Positions 16,921 through 27,819 of a stretch of DNA of 64,000 bases are shown piece after piece (positions within the stretch are counted from its first letter, which is position 1; each line of letters begins with the position of its first letter). A model generated the notes under the pieces. The model did not search any database and had not been told where the DNA came from. It worked only from the letters and a program-made list of their open reading frames with translations. The position numbers and the translations under genes were made by a program. The DNA comes from Arthrobacter sp. 131MFCol6.1 (GTDB lineage: Bacteria > Actinomycetota > Actinomycetes > Actinomycetales > Micrococcaceae): contig NZ_KB895546.1 of assembly GCF_000374925.1 (NCBI RefSeq), forward strand, positions 62,001 through 126,000, read 5' to 3'.

Positions 16921-18171
16921 TCAGACGGTGTGCCGGGTACGTGCCCCGCCTTCTGCGTCGCTGCCGGCCGTGCCGTCCGCGGCGGGCGCAGCCTCGGCGG
17001 TGGCCTCAGTGCCGGCGCCTGCATCAGGGTCCGTGCCCTTGGCCGTGCCGGCAGCCTTCTTGCCAAGGCCGCGGCGCCGGCGCGTGGGCCAGGTCAGGAC
17101 AAGGGTGACCAGGGACGCAAGCAGCACGAGGCTCCCGATCGCAATCCCGGCGTCCATCCAGAACTGGCCCGGGAAAAGCCGGATCAGGGTGTCCTGAAGC
17201 GTAAAGGTCCAGGTCCCGTTGGCGAAGAAAATACGGTGGAAATCGGTGAAGAACTGCTCCCAGCCGAGCACGGCGAGGGTCCCGAGGCCGATGATGAGCG
17301 CAAGGGTGACGAGCGAGCCGGCGAACAGGCTGCGGCGGACTCCCCCGCTGTGGCGCCGCTTGAGGTAGATCACGGCAGCCAGGCCCAGCAGGATCAGCAG
17401 GGTCCCGGCGCCGAAAGTGGACAGGATCACGGCCTTGACGTCGGCCATGTGGCTGACTTCGCCGTCCTTGAACAGCCGCTCCCCGCTTTGGTCCACAAGG
17501 TCGCCGAGGTAGCGGGGGCCCGACCAGTTGCTGAGGTAGTCCACCGCGTAGGAACCGTAGGTCATGCGGTCATCGGTGCTGAAGCCGTAGCCGTCACCGG
17601 GGAAACCCGGACGGTTGTATTCCACCCAGAGGAACAGCGGGCTGGTCACGGCGCGGACGGCGAGCACCAGCAGGATGACCGGGTAGAACACGGCGAGCAG
17701 CACCTGAAGCACCCGAGGGAGGACGGGCTTGGCCTTGGCCGCCTGCTCGCGTTCGGCAGTCCGGCGTTCGGCGTTGCGTCGTTCGACTTCGTCCTCGGCG
17801 GCGGAGTCCGGACGTGCGCCGGCTGAGGCACCAGCTCCTGCCCCGCGCTCGTCGTCATCCGGGAGGGAATCCGAGGGGACAGCATCCGGCTGGGCAGCAT
17901 TCGTCTGGCCTGTGGCGGCGGCCTCGGCCGCCTTGCGGTCGGCACGGCTCTCCGGCTGGCTGGCGGTGGTCGCGTCCGACGGCGCTGCCGTGCCCGCTGC
18001 TGCCGTGCCGGCTGCTGGTCCCGCTGCTGCGGCTGAACCTGCCGGACTGCCGGCCGTGGGCTTGCCGGCGGAGGCCGGCTTCATCCAGTCGAACGCCGGC
18101 TCGTCGGTGTCGTCCGACGGGTCCAGGTGCGGATCCGGACGGTCGGGAGGGGTGGGACTCTTGTCAGTCAC
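16921..18171 (-). CDS. TIGR01906 (DUF1461) family integral membrane protein
   Basis: Function unknown. 416 residues. The first 170 residues are a low-complexity Ala/Pro/Asp/Glu-rich cytosolic region. Then come a membrane helix (VLLAVFYPVILLVLAV), an exterior domain with the family hallmark LFKDGEVSHMADVK, and three further helices, followed by a charged Ala/Gly tail. GTG start at 18171; the sequence before it is purine-rich (GGAAGCGAAG). Convergent with the acyl-CoA synthetase (19 bp gap) and upstream of nothing on its own strand, so probably monocistronic. Confidence 0.85.
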   Translation of the reverse strand: MTDKSPTPPDRPDPHLDPSDDTDEPAFDWMKPASAGKPTAGSPAGSAAAAGPAAGTAAAGTAAPSDATTASQPESRADRKAAEAAATGQTNAAQPDAVPSDSLPDDDERGAGAGASAGARPDSAAEDEVERRNAERRTAEREQAAKAKPVLPRVLQVLLAVFYPVILLVLAVRAVTSPLFLWVEYNRPGFPGDGYGFSTDDRMTYGSYAVDYLSNWSGPRYLGDLVDQSGERLFKDGEVSHMADVKAVILSTFGAGTLLILLGLAAVIYLKRRHSGGVRRSLFAGSLVTLALIIGLGTLAVLGWEQFFTDFHRIFFANGTWTFTLQDTLIRLFPGQFWMDAGIAIGSLVLLASLVTLVLTWPTRRRRGLGKKAAGTAKGTDPDAGAGTEATAEAAPAADGTAGSDAEGGARTRHTV

Positions 18172-18283
18172 GTGGAGCTTCGCTTCCGTAGGCTTCTGCG
18201 CTGCCCGGCCTGCGCCCGGCTGCGCAACTTATCTGGCTCTGAGCCTACCGTCAGAGGATTGGGCTCAGCGAGGTGCCACCCCG

Positions 18284-19510
18284 TCAGTTGGCGTATTGGG
18301 CCCAAGGGATGTTCCAGTCCCCGAAACCGTCATCGAAGTTGGCGTACTCCCCCTCGGTGTTCACCACCTGGACGACGTCGCCGGTGGTCATATTGTCAAA
18401 GACCCACTTCGCGCCGTCCGGACCCAGGCCGATGCAGCCGTGGGAGAGGTTCAACTTGCCGATGTAAGGCATCGCGGACTCCGTGGCCTGGTGGATGAAT
18501 TCCCCGCTGGGCGTCAGGCGCGTGGCGTAGTTGACGTCAAGCTGTCCGTAGTAGGCCGGGTCCCCCGGTTTGAGCCCGATCGTGGAGGCATCCATGTGCT
18601 CCACACGGTGCTTCTCCATGAACACCAGGAAGCCCCGTGCCGACGGGAACCGGGTGTCGCCCATGGTCGCCGGCCAGCGCCCGGCCGGCTTGTCGTTGAC
18701 GCTGACCGAGAACGTATGGGCCTTGGCGTCGGCAACGGCCACCTTCTTGTCGCCGATGTGGACCGTTACGGTCTTGTTGAAGTTGCCGACCTGCCCGTTG
18801 CCGAGCTCGACGCCGAACAGCTTCATATCCATGGTGATGGTGCTGTTCGCAGCCCAGAAGGCCTCCGGCCGGTACCTGACAGTGTTGTTGTTGAACCAGT
18901 GGAAATCACCCACCTGGCCGGACGTCGAGGTGATCTTGATGGCCTTTTCGACCGCGTCCCGGTTCAGGACCGGCTCGCTGAAGGTGATCTGCAGGGGCTG
19001 GGCCACACCCACCTTCATCCCGTCCAGGGGGTAAATGGCGGCGTCGGCCTCGTTGGCGGTCGAGACGGTGGTGAACGCGCGCGTGCTGTGGGTCTCGCGT
19101 CCCGCGTCGTCCACCACGGAGTAGGTGAAGTTGTACCGCGTGTTGAACGTCAGGTCGCCGGAAGACGTCCAGGCGGACCCGTCCGGACCCAAGGTGCCGT
19201 CGACGGTGTCGCCGCCGTCGCTCGTCAGGGCCACCCGGTCAATCCGGCCGTTCTTGACCTTGAGGGAAACCGGCGCCGCAGGGTTGACTTGCTTGGCGCC
19301 GTCGGCGGGCGTGACGGCCAGTTCCGCGGGCGCCACCACCGGGACGGCGAGTCCCGGCGTCGTCCGGGCCGGGGACCCGGCCTCGGAGGAAATCCCGGAC
19401 TGGGCCAGCCCCGGAGCCGCCGCGGCGAAGGCTCCGCCGCCGGCTGCCAGGGCGCAGAGCACCCCCAGCAGGGCGATCTTTCGGCCGGTGCTCCAGGTCT
19501 TCAGGGCCAT
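18284..19510 (-). CDS. L,D-transpeptidase with N-terminal Ig-like domains
   Basis: Makes 3-3 (L,D) cross-links in peptidoglycan or attaches wall proteins; carbapenem-sensitive class. 408 residues from ATG 19510. Signal or anchor segment KIALLGVLCALAAGGGAF, two beta-rich Ig-like modules (about 60-165 and 165-270), then the YkuD catalytic domain with the signature SHGCIGL (nucleophile Cys359, His357) and a C-terminal tail ending WAQYAN, as in mycobacterial LdtB-type enzymes. No lipobox Cys is visible. It stands alone between convergent or divergent neighbours. Confidence 0.93.
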   Translation of the reverse strand: MALKTWSTGRKIALLGVLCALAAGGGAFAAAAPGLAQSGISSEAGSPARTTPGLAVPVVAPAELAVTPADGAKQVNPAAPVSLKVKNGRIDRVALTSDGGDTVDGTLGPDGSAWTSSGDLTFNTRYNFTYSVVDDAGRETHSTRAFTTVSTANEADAAIYPLDGMKVGVAQPLQITFSEPVLNRDAVEKAIKITSTSGQVGDFHWFNNNTVRYRPEAFWAANSTITMDMKLFGVELGNGQVGNFNKTVTVHIGDKKVAVADAKAHTFSVSVNDKPAGRWPATMGDTRFPSARGFLVFMEKHRVEHMDASTIGLKPGDPAYYGQLDVNYATRLTPSGEFIHQATESAMPYIGKLNLSHGCIGLGPDGAKWVFDNMTTGDVVQVVNTEGEYANFDDGFGDWNIPWAQYAN

Positions 19511-19627
19511 CACAGGACCCGGGCGTTTCCACACGTCATCTTGCCAGCATAAGCGAATTACCTTGGAACCCCGGCCCGATTCGACCACGATCCGGTTACA
19601 AAAGTGCCCCCAAAACGGTCACAACAA

Positions 19628-19655
19628 AGGGCCCCGGACCTTCGTCCGGGGCCCT
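19628..19655 (-). terminator. Intrinsic terminator of ahcY
   Basis: Arms 19628-19638 and 19645-19655 form a perfect 11-bp G+C-rich stem with a CCTTCG loop. On the minus strand it is followed by TTTGTTGT. It lies 13 nt after the ahcY stop. Confidence 0.85.
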
Positions 19656-19668
19656 CTGGGAGAGTTTC

Positions 19669-21156
<1,488 letters not shown>

Positions 21157-21285
21157 GTGCATCCTTTGTTGTGGCCGGTGGCATTGCGTGCCTGGAGCTG
21201 GTGATTCTGGATTCAGAAGTATCTAAGCAGTCATTCGGTGCCGCGGGCCTCCCCGATGGGTGCCCGGCAGCGATCTTGCGGGCCG

Positions 21286-21534
21286 CTATTCGGCGGCGTG
21301 GCGCGGGGCGGCGGCGTGCGGGCCGGCGTCGTGCTGATCAGCGGCTGCGGCCGCAGCGGCGGGCAGCAGTTCCGGCGGCAGCAGCAGCGGGATGCCGTCC
21401 TCGATCTTGTACCGCAGCTTGTTTCCGGCGCCATCTGCCGTGACGGTGACGAGCTCGTCGCCTTCCTGCACCAGGCCGGAGCCGGTGACGGGGCATCGCA
21501 GGACAGACAACAGTTCGGAACTGAGCTTGGGCAT
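21286..21534 (-). CDS. Trm112-like (UPF0434) small protein
   Basis: 82 residues. The first 55 match the Trm112/UPF0434 fold (LSSELLSVLRCPVTGSGL ... YKIEDGIPLLLPPELL). Trm112 proteins are small zinc-binding partners of methyltransferases. Here only one cysteine (Cys14) remains of the usual four, so zinc binding is probably lost. The C-terminal 25 residues are Ala/His-rich and look unstructured. ATG 21534 has GGGAG at 8 nt. Lies 130 nt upstream of ahcY on the same strand; a link to methylation is attractive but inferred. Confidence 0.75.
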   Translation of the reverse strand: MPKLSSELLSVLRCPVTGSGLVQEGDELVTVTADGAGNKLRYKIEDGIPLLLPPELLPAAAAAAADQHDAGPHAAAPRHAAE

Positions 21535-21627
21535 GGTGAACGCTCCCTGATGGGCGCCGCAACAGGGCGCCGGTGGCTAAGTGGCTGACGGCTTTTTGCA
21601 GTTTCCACCCTACCGCCAGTTGGCGCC

Positions 21628-22017
21628 TTAGGAAGGTTCGCGCAGGACGCGCAGATGTCCGCGCCGGGCGCCCTCGGCAGGGGCCGGTGCTTCCAGCGCC
21701 GGGTGCAGCGTGCGCTGCCCCTTCGCCGTTTCCGCCGCAGCCGGACGGGAGGCCGCCTCGCGGACTGCGTTGGCGAGGGCCAGGAGGTCGTCGGGGCCGG
21801 GGCCGGCCGGGGTCGCGGGCATCGCCAGCCGCATGACTTCCCAGCCGCGCGGCACGGTCAGCGAGTCCGCGTGCTGTCCGCACAAGTCGTAGCAGTGCGG
21901 TTCGGCGTACGTCGCCAGCGGGCCCAGGACGGCTGTGGAGTCGGCGTAGACGTACGTCAAAGTGGCCACCGCAGAATTGCGGCAGGCAGACCTAGAACAA
22001 ATACGAATTGCACCCAC
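21628..22017 (-). CDS. DUF3499 family protein
   Basis: 129 residues. The conserved actinobacterial core has paired cysteines (ICSRSACRNSA and CYDLCGQHAD), a probable metal-binding treble-clef-like arrangement, followed by VPRGWEVMRL; the C-terminus is low complexity. Function unknown. Same strand as the Trm112-like gene and divergent from the degenerate zincin gene, the arrangement of Rv3258c/Rv3259. GTG 22017 has a TAGTCT 8 nt upstream. Confidence 0.85.
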   Translation of the reverse strand: MGAIRICSRSACRNSAVATLTYVYADSTAVLGPLATYAEPHCYDLCGQHADSLTVPRGWEVMRLAMPATPAGPGPDDLLALANAVREAASRPAAAETAKGQRTLHPALEAPAPAEGARRGHLRVLREPS

Positions 22018-22172
22018 GACATCACAGACTACTCCCCCTCGGACCGGGGGCTGTGCATTGAAACGGCGGTGGTTCTGCCGCGTCGGGGCAGCGGCGGCGC
22101 GGCGGAGGCGCGGCGGCGGATCGCCGTCGGGGCTGTATCGCGTATTTCATTGCGCGGGTTTAGAGTCAAGAT

Positions 22173-22724
22173 ATGCAGTCATCGCACCACGATTCGGGTT
22201 TCACGGTCCGGTTGGCTGACCCCGACGCCGGACGCACAGGCGCCGGTTCCGGCCCCGCCGGCGCGCCTCTGGCCGGGTCGCCCGCCGTTGTCCAGGGAAA
22301 GAGCTTCCGGCAGCGCCGCAGGAACCGGCACGGCCGGGGCCTTCGCGGCGAGCTCATGCTCCCCACCCTGCCCGGGTACCGGACCCGTTCCGACCGCTTC
22401 GATGACTTCGTCCTGGACTCAGCCCAGCGGCTGCACGACATCTGGGGCAAGCCGCTCGACGGCGTCCGCTTCGCCGTCGACGAGATCCCGCCGGGCCTGG
22501 AGCAGCTCGTGGCGGACCGCACGCCCGCGCCGATGGGCGCCTTCACGGCCGCGACGGCCGAGGACGGACCGGTCATCACGCTGTACCGCCGGGTGGTGGA
22601 GCAGGCGTGCGGAACCCGGGACGAGCTGCAGGACCTCGTGCACGACGTCGTCGTGGAATACACGGCCGAGATGCTCGGCGTACCCCCGGAGTCCCTCGAC
22701 CCCGTCTATCGCCGCCGGTATTAG
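22173..22724 (+). CDS. Zincin-like metallopeptidase-family protein lacking HExxH
   Basis: 183 residues. An N-terminal disordered Arg/Gly-rich stretch (1-60) leads to a domain of the small bacterial zincin family (PF06262-like): FDDFVLDSAQRL, VRFAVDEIPPGLE and ITLYRRVVEQACGT. Where that family has HExxHxxG, this protein reads VHDVVVEYTAEMLG, so the second His and the catalytic Glu are replaced. Protease activity is therefore doubtful. ATG 22173 is preceded by TAGAGT at 6 nt (leaderless). Conserved next to DUF3499 and near whiB in actinobacteria, which suggests a shared role in envelope or division that is not yet defined. Confidence 0.8.
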   Translation: MQSSHHDSGFTVRLADPDAGRTGAGSGPAGAPLAGSPAVVQGKSFRQRRRNRHGRGLRGELMLPTLPGYRTRSDRFDDFVLDSAQRLHDIWGKPLDGVRFAVDEIPPGLEQLVADRTPAPMGAFTAATAEDGPVITLYRRVVEQACGTRDELQDLVHDVVVEYTAEMLGVPPESLDPVYRRRY

Positions 22725-22757
22725 CCGGAGCCTCGCCCGACGTCCCGCCCTCGGGCC

Positions 22758-24419
22758 CTAGTAGCCCAGCGTGACGGGTACCTGCCGCTGTCCTGCCGCT
22801 TCCGGTGCCAGCGGCACCGCGGAAATGTCCTGCCGGCCGTCCCGCGCCAGGACCAGCGCCCCGTACGCCGGTTCCCCGGCGGCGGACACCACATAGCCCA
22901 CGAGCGGCGAGCCGCCCACGTCCGCGGGGATCTTGATGGACGTGGTGGTTCCGCCGGCAATATCGGCGGTGCCTGCGGTCCGGATCTTGCCGTCCGCCGT
23001 GATCGGGGTGTAGGTCACTGCCGCACCGCCGGCAGGGGCACCGAGGACGAGCTGCCGGTCTCCGGTGCGCGGAACCGCAACGATGTGCTGGCTGCCCAGC
23101 CGGGCCGAGGCGGCGGAAAACGCGATGTCCGCCGCTTCCCCGGACTGCAGTCCCCGCGTGAGCCGGGCTGTGGCCGCGAACGAGACGTCAGAGCTCGCCG
23201 CCACCGTGTAGGTCCCGGCCGGGACCCCGGCCAGGGAAACTTCCGTGACCGCGCCGGCCTTCGCCGTGACCACGCCGCCGCCGGGCAACGCCTTCTGGCC
23301 GTCCGGACCGTACAGCTTGATCTCGACCACGGCGTCGGCGGCACCCGGCACGGCGACTTCCAGGGCCGGGCCCGCGTCGGCGAAGCCGGGCTTTGCCTTG
23401 AGCGCGGCCAGCGCCGCGGGGTCCTGGATTTCGAGACCGGTGGCCACCTGGCTGACGGATGGGGCGGTGCCGGGAGTGATGAAGTCGACGCCGCCGGGCG
23501 TGAGGCCGCGGAGCACGCTTTGCTGGATCACGGCGGCCACCGGGCCGCCGGTGCTGCGGACCCGCACGCCGAGCCGTTCCTGTCCCGGCGCAAGCCCGGC
23601 CAGGATTATGGAGCGGGTGGTGCCGGGTGCCACCAGCAGGCCACGGCTTCCGGGAGCCTGGATCGGGCCCTCGGCGCCAAAGAGGTCCAAGCTCACCGTC
23701 GCCGGCGTGCTGGAGGCATTGGTCAGGTTCAGGACTGCCGACCGGCCGAGGGCGGTGTTGGCGCCGACCAGCCAGAGATCGTTGCCGGGTTGCTGGCAGG
23801 CGGCGGCCGCGGAACCTTGAAGGTCCCCGTCCTCGGCCGTGTAGCTCAGGATGGCGCCGGCAGCTGCCTGGTGGTTGTTTTGGGCATCCGCGCTGAGGAC
23901 GCTGATGTTGTCCACCTCGCGCTGGGGCACGACGCCGGCGACCAGCACGGGCGTGCGGGCCGCAGCCGCGGAGGCTGGGGGCCCGGAAGCTGTGGGCGCT
24001 GCGCCCGGCGCGATTTCGGCGAGGGCAGCACCCTTCAGCGGGGCGAGCCGGCTGCCGGGGATGATGCCCGCGCTTGAGCCGAGCACGGCAGCGCTGACGG
24101 CCGTCTTCGCGGTGGCGGATTCCGGACTGAACTGGGGGTCGGTGCCCACAGGGGTGCCCTCGAGCAGCCGGGCCGGGCCCGGGCAGACCCCTACGTTGCT
24201 GCCGGCCGGAACCGCGGCAACGGGGGCCTCAAGCTGCCTGCTGGCGGGGCTTTGGGGCGTCAGCGACGCCGCCGACACCAGGCCGCCGCCCGCGGCAACG
24301 AGGGCGGCCGCGGAGAGGATCCCGCCGATCACTCCGACCCGCGGCAGGCCCCGCTTCCGCCGCGACGGACCCGTCTCGGTTTCGGTTTCGGTTTCTTTTT
24401 CGTTGTCGGCCTTAGACAT
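22758..24419 (-). CDS. DUF5719 family membrane-anchored protein
   Basis: 553 residues. A short acidic N-terminus with an (ET)n run, one membrane anchor near residues 30-50 (VGVIGGILSAAALVAAGGGL), then an extracytoplasmic part of repeated beta-rich segments (about 170-550). No catalytic motif is recognisable. Its ATG overlaps the glycosyltransferase stop by 8 nt, so the two are coupled and the product may assist or anchor the glycan made by that enzyme (inference). A weak hairpin (22735-22756) lies between this gene and the convergent metallopeptidase-like gene. Confidence 0.82.
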   Translation of the reverse strand: MSKADNEKETETETETGPSRRKRGLPRVGVIGGILSAAALVAAGGGLVSAASLTPQSPASRQLEAPVAAVPAGSNVGVCPGPARLLEGTPVGTDPQFSPESATAKTAVSAAVLGSSAGIIPGSRLAPLKGAALAEIAPGAAPTASGPPASAAAARTPVLVAGVVPQREVDNISVLSADAQNNHQAAAGAILSYTAEDGDLQGSAAAACQQPGNDLWLVGANTALGRSAVLNLTNASSTPATVSLDLFGAEGPIQAPGSRGLLVAPGTTRSIILAGLAPGQERLGVRVRSTGGPVAAVIQQSVLRGLTPGGVDFITPGTAPSVSQVATGLEIQDPAALAALKAKPGFADAGPALEVAVPGAADAVVEIKLYGPDGQKALPGGGVVTAKAGAVTEVSLAGVPAGTYTVAASSDVSFAATARLTRGLQSGEAADIAFSAASARLGSQHIVAVPRTGDRQLVLGAPAGGAAVTYTPITADGKIRTAGTADIAGGTTTSIKIPADVGGSPLVGYVVSAAGEPAYGALVLARDGRQDISAVPLAPEAAGQRQVPVTLGY

Positions 24420-27400
24420 GCTGGTGTTCCTTACGCAGGGAGGCTTCGTCCCTGGACAGGCCGGTGTTGGACCGGCGGGCAGGCATGGGCACGGCCAGGA
24501 GGACGGTCAGCCCGATCATCACGGCCTGCGCAAGTCCGATCAGGACAGCCCACGGCGCTTCGTAACGGATGCTCAGCTGGCCGCCTTGGGCCGGCAGCGT
24601 GAAGGCCTGGGACCATCCCGACGTCGTTGAGGTCAGGCGGCGCCCGTCGAGCCAGGCGCTCCAGCCCGGATCGGCCCGCTCGGCGAGCACCACCAGGCGG
24701 CCCTCGGGGCCGGCCGGGACGGTGCCGGCCGCCGAGACTTCTTCCGATGGGAGCAGGCCGATGGTGGCGCCGCTGCCGTCCACCACACGGACCCGGTGCG
24801 CGACGTCGGAGTCCGTGATGCCGGGCCGGTCCAGCGGGCTGACCCGCCAGAGCCAGCCCGTCCCCGTCTGGCCGACGGCGACAAGTCCGGGGACTGCGTC
24901 CATGCGGCTGGCCGTCAACTCGGAGGCGGAATCGGCAACCCGGAGCACGACAAAGCCGACGCCAAGCCGCTCGAGGTCTGCCCGCGGATCCACGCCTTCG
25001 CCGGCGACGATGGTGGCCACGACGTTCCGGAGCGATCCGGCGACGGCGTCGTCGTCGCGGACCGTCTCCTGGCCCGGCGCCCCCATGATGTTGCGGGCAG
25101 CGGCAATCGTTGAGAGTGCGTCCAGGGTGGTCCCGGCTCCGCGCATGAGTGTTGCGTCGAAGCTTCCGTCCTCGTTGCTGGCAATCAGGAGCGTCCTGGA
25201 CTGTTCCGGGCCCTCGCCGCGGTCAACCGCCGTGGCGGGCAGGGTGCGGGCCCGGGCAGGCTGGACGAGCCTCGGAGTCCCGAGACCGGCCGGTGCTGCG
25301 GCGGCGGCCAGTGCCTGTGTTGGTGTCTGTGTTGGCGTCTGCGACGTGGGCTGCAGCAGGTTTTGTGCGGTCCACACGGTGAACCCGGCCAGTGGCGCGG
25401 CCAGCAGCAGGACCATGGATGCCGCGGCCGTGCCGCGGATCAGAATCTTCCGTGCCAGTCCGCTGCCGGCGGTCCGGCCGGCGGCGTCCAGGAGTCCTTC
25501 GGCGGCGATCAGGGCAGCGCCCAGGAACGCGAACCCGGCCGCCGAAATAGCGGGGCCGGGGAACGGCGTGACCAGCACCTCGGCGCTGGCGCCGGAGGCG
25601 ACACGCCCGGCGAGCCAGCCGCCGGCCAGCATCAGGACTGCCACGGCCCACAGGCAGCGTGCGGTCCGGGTGCGTCCGGCCAGCACAAGCCGGCGCGGCA
25701 TGAACAGTGCGGCGAGGGCCAGCAGGAGCACCGGCAGCCCGAACAGCAGGGCCAGCAGCAGCGCCCACGGCAGACCGGCCAGCCCGGCGGAGCCCGCGGC
25801 GGACCCGCCGAAGGCGCTGAGCCCGGTGAGTCCGGCGCCGGCGTCGAAGTTCAACGGCTGGCCCAGGGCCTGTTGCCACAGTGGGGCGGCGTCGAAGCCG
25901 AGCGGCAGGCCCGGGTCGGCCAGGAGCGCGCGCGGCCGGTCCAGGACCGAGAAGGCGAAGGGCAGGAACAGTGCCAGGCTGGGCAGGAGCGCCCACCACA
26001 CCGTGCGGCCGCGCCGGCCCAACAGCAACCCGCAGAGGGCCACGACGGCCATGGACGGCAACAGCAGCGAGGGCGCAGCGGCGGTGACCACGGCCAGGGC
26101 GAGGCCCGCGGCGGCCGCAGCCGTCCACGACGGCGTCCCGTTGACGCCGGGACGGGCGGCCGGCTTGGGGGTGAGCCGTCCCTGGCCCGGGGCCGGGACG
26201 GCATGGACGCCGCGGCCCGCGGCGGTGCCGGTCGCCCGGAGCAGCGCCAGGACGAGCACCGGGATCATGACGTGCGCGGCCAAGGCGCCCAGCCGGCCCT
26301 GGTTAAGGGAAACCTGGAGTGCCGGCGCCGCGGCCCACAACAGGGCGGCCGCCAGGCGCAGCCGCCGGCGTGTGGTCAGGGCGCCGGCAGCGAACCACGC
26401 GCCCAGCGCGGACAGCGGCATGGCGAGGATCAACAGCCAGCCGACGCCGCCGTTGGCATCGCCGGCGCCGAGCACACCCAGCACCCACAGCAGGTAGCCG
26501 AAGGGGTCGCCGTGGCCCGGAAGGCCAGCGCCGAGACTGATCCACCAGGTGGAGGCATGGTTCCAGATTTCGGAGAGGCGCACTGAGACGGGGATCAACG
26601 CGCCGCCGGAGACGGCCGGGGCCCGGAACAGGCTGAGCAGTCCCGTCAGGGAGACCGCCAGGGTCAGGAGGATGGCCAGCACCGCACCGCTGCCCACCCA
26701 ACCGCGGTCCGGGGTGGCGATGGCGGCGAAGTCGTCGGCGTCGCCGGTGTTGCCGGTGGGCTGCTCGGTCAGTGGACCGGGTCCTGTGAGTTCGTCGCCG
26801 AAGTCGTCGGCGCCGAGCGCCTCAATCAGGGAGCGCCGGTGTGCCCAGACCTCACGGCGCGGCGTCTGCAGCCCCTTCATGACGGAGCGCCTGATCCGGC
26901 GGGTGCGCGCGGCGTTGCGGCGTCCGCGGATCACCGCCGCCGGGCGTCCCAGCGCGCCAAAGGTTGCCAGCAGTTGGGAGAACCCGTGCCCCGGGTCCTT
27001 AACCGCAATGCTGAGGACGAGTTTGAACAGGCTGCCCAGCAGGGCGCCGACCGCGTGCAGCGGGACTTTCCAGCCGGCCGCGTGCTTGAGCCGCAGGTGC
27101 ACCTGTGCCTTGCGTGCGGCGGTCGCGTTGCCCAGGGCGTGGGGACGGTGCGAGACATGGAACATCCTGGCGCTGGGGACCACCACCACGCGGTGCCCGG
27201 CGAGGCGGTTGCGCCAGCAGAAGTCGACGTCGTCGCCGCTTCCCGGCAAGGCGGGATCGAAGCCCCGGAGCTCCTCCCAGATGTCGCGGCGGACCAGCAT
27301 GCCGGCGGAATTGACCGCAAAGGTATCGCTGCGGCCGTCGTACTGGCCCTGGTCGAGCTCGTCGGCGTCGATCAGCGTCAGCCGCTCGGCCCAACGGCTC

Positions 27401-27819
27401 GTGGAGAGTCCGACGTCGATCAGCCGCCGCTCGGCATGCCAGTCCAGCTGCTTGCAGCCTGCCACCGTGACCGACGGCGCCCGTTCGACCGCACGGAGGA
27501 GTTCGGCCAGGGCCTCGGGTGCCGGGGCGGCGTCGTCGTGCAGCAGCCAGATCCAGTCGGCTCCCGGCACGGCATCGGCGGAGCCCTCCGCAGGCCACGG
27601 CGCGAGGGCCCTGAGCCCGGCCATGACCGCTCCGCCCATGCCGGACCTGGGCTGGTCGAAGACAGTGACGTTGGCCTTGCCCAGTTCCTGTTCGAGGAGG
27701 GCGGCGGAGTGGTCGCGGGAGCCGGTGTCGACACCGATAACGGCGTCGGCCGGCCGCGTCTGGGCCGCCAGCGCCGCAAGGGTCCTGGGGAGAAAATCAC
27801 CGCCGTCGTGGGCGACCAC
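24412..27819 (-). CDS. Large membrane glycosyltransferase, family 2
   Basis: 1135 residues or more. The N-terminal GT-A domain has DTGSRDHSAALLE, the DxD-type LLHDDAAP (Asp95-Asp96), NSAGMLVRRD and the acceptor motif GSGDDVDFCWRN. A helix near 255-275 is followed by a 12-14 helix membrane block (about 375-800) and a long extracytoplasmic domain, ending with one last helix. Likely builds or exports a cell-surface glycan. The first usable start is GTG 27819, but the open frame and a typical GT2 first strand (VRVTAVVVAHDGG) continue upstream to the whiB stop, where no ATG, GTG or TTG is found; the true start may be a rare codon such as ATT about 30 nt upstream. Operon with whiB and DUF5719. Confidence 0.88.
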   Translation of the reverse strand: MVAHDGGDFLPRTLAALAAQTRPADAVIGVDTGSRDHSAALLEQELGKANVTVFDQPRSGMGGAVMAGLRALAPWPAEGSADAVPGADWIWLLHDDAAPAPEALAELLRAVERAPSVTVAGCKQLDWHAERRLIDVGLSTSRWAERLTLIDADELDQGQYDGRSDTFAVNSAGMLVRRDIWEELRGFDPALPGSGDDVDFCWRNRLAGHRVVVVPSARMFHVSHRPHALGNATAARKAQVHLRLKHAAGWKVPLHAVGALLGSLFKLVLSIAVKDPGHGFSQLLATFGALGRPAAVIRGRRNAARTRRIRRSVMKGLQTPRREVWAHRRSLIEALGADDFGDELTGPGPLTEQPTGNTGDADDFAAIATPDRGWVGSGAVLAILLTLAVSLTGLLSLFRAPAVSGGALIPVSVRLSEIWNHASTWWISLGAGLPGHGDPFGYLLWVLGVLGAGDANGGVGWLLILAMPLSALGAWFAAGALTTRRRLRLAAALLWAAAPALQVSLNQGRLGALAAHVMIPVLVLALLRATGTAAGRGVHAVPAPGQGRLTPKPAARPGVNGTPSWTAAAAAGLALAVVTAAAPSLLLPSMAVVALCGLLLGRRGRTVWWALLPSLALFLPFAFSVLDRPRALLADPGLPLGFDAAPLWQQALGQPLNFDAGAGLTGLSAFGGSAAGSAGLAGLPWALLLALLFGLPVLLLALAALFMPRRLVLAGRTRTARCLWAVAVLMLAGGWLAGRVASGASAEVLVTPFPGPAISAAGFAFLGAALIAAEGLLDAAGRTAGSGLARKILIRGTAAASMVLLLAAPLAGFTVWTAQNLLQPTSQTPTQTPTQALAAAAAPAGLGTPRLVQPARARTLPATAVDRGEGPEQSRTLLIASNEDGSFDATLMRGAGTTLDALSTIAAARNIMGAPGQETVRDDDAVAGSLRNVVATIVAGEGVDPRADLERLGVGFVVLRVADSASELTASRMDAVPGLVAVGQTGTGWLWRVSPLDRPGITDSDVAHRVRVVDGSGATIGLLPSEEVSAAGTVPAGPEGRLVVLAERADPGWSAWLDGRRLTSTTSGWSQAFTLPAQGGQLSIRYEAPWAVLIGLAQAVMIGLTVLLAVPMPARRSNTGLSRDEASLRKEHQHV

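Noticed and set aside
21157..21285. SAH riboswitch upstream of ahcY
   Set aside because: The spacer is short and I could not identify the conserved pseudoknot elements of that class.
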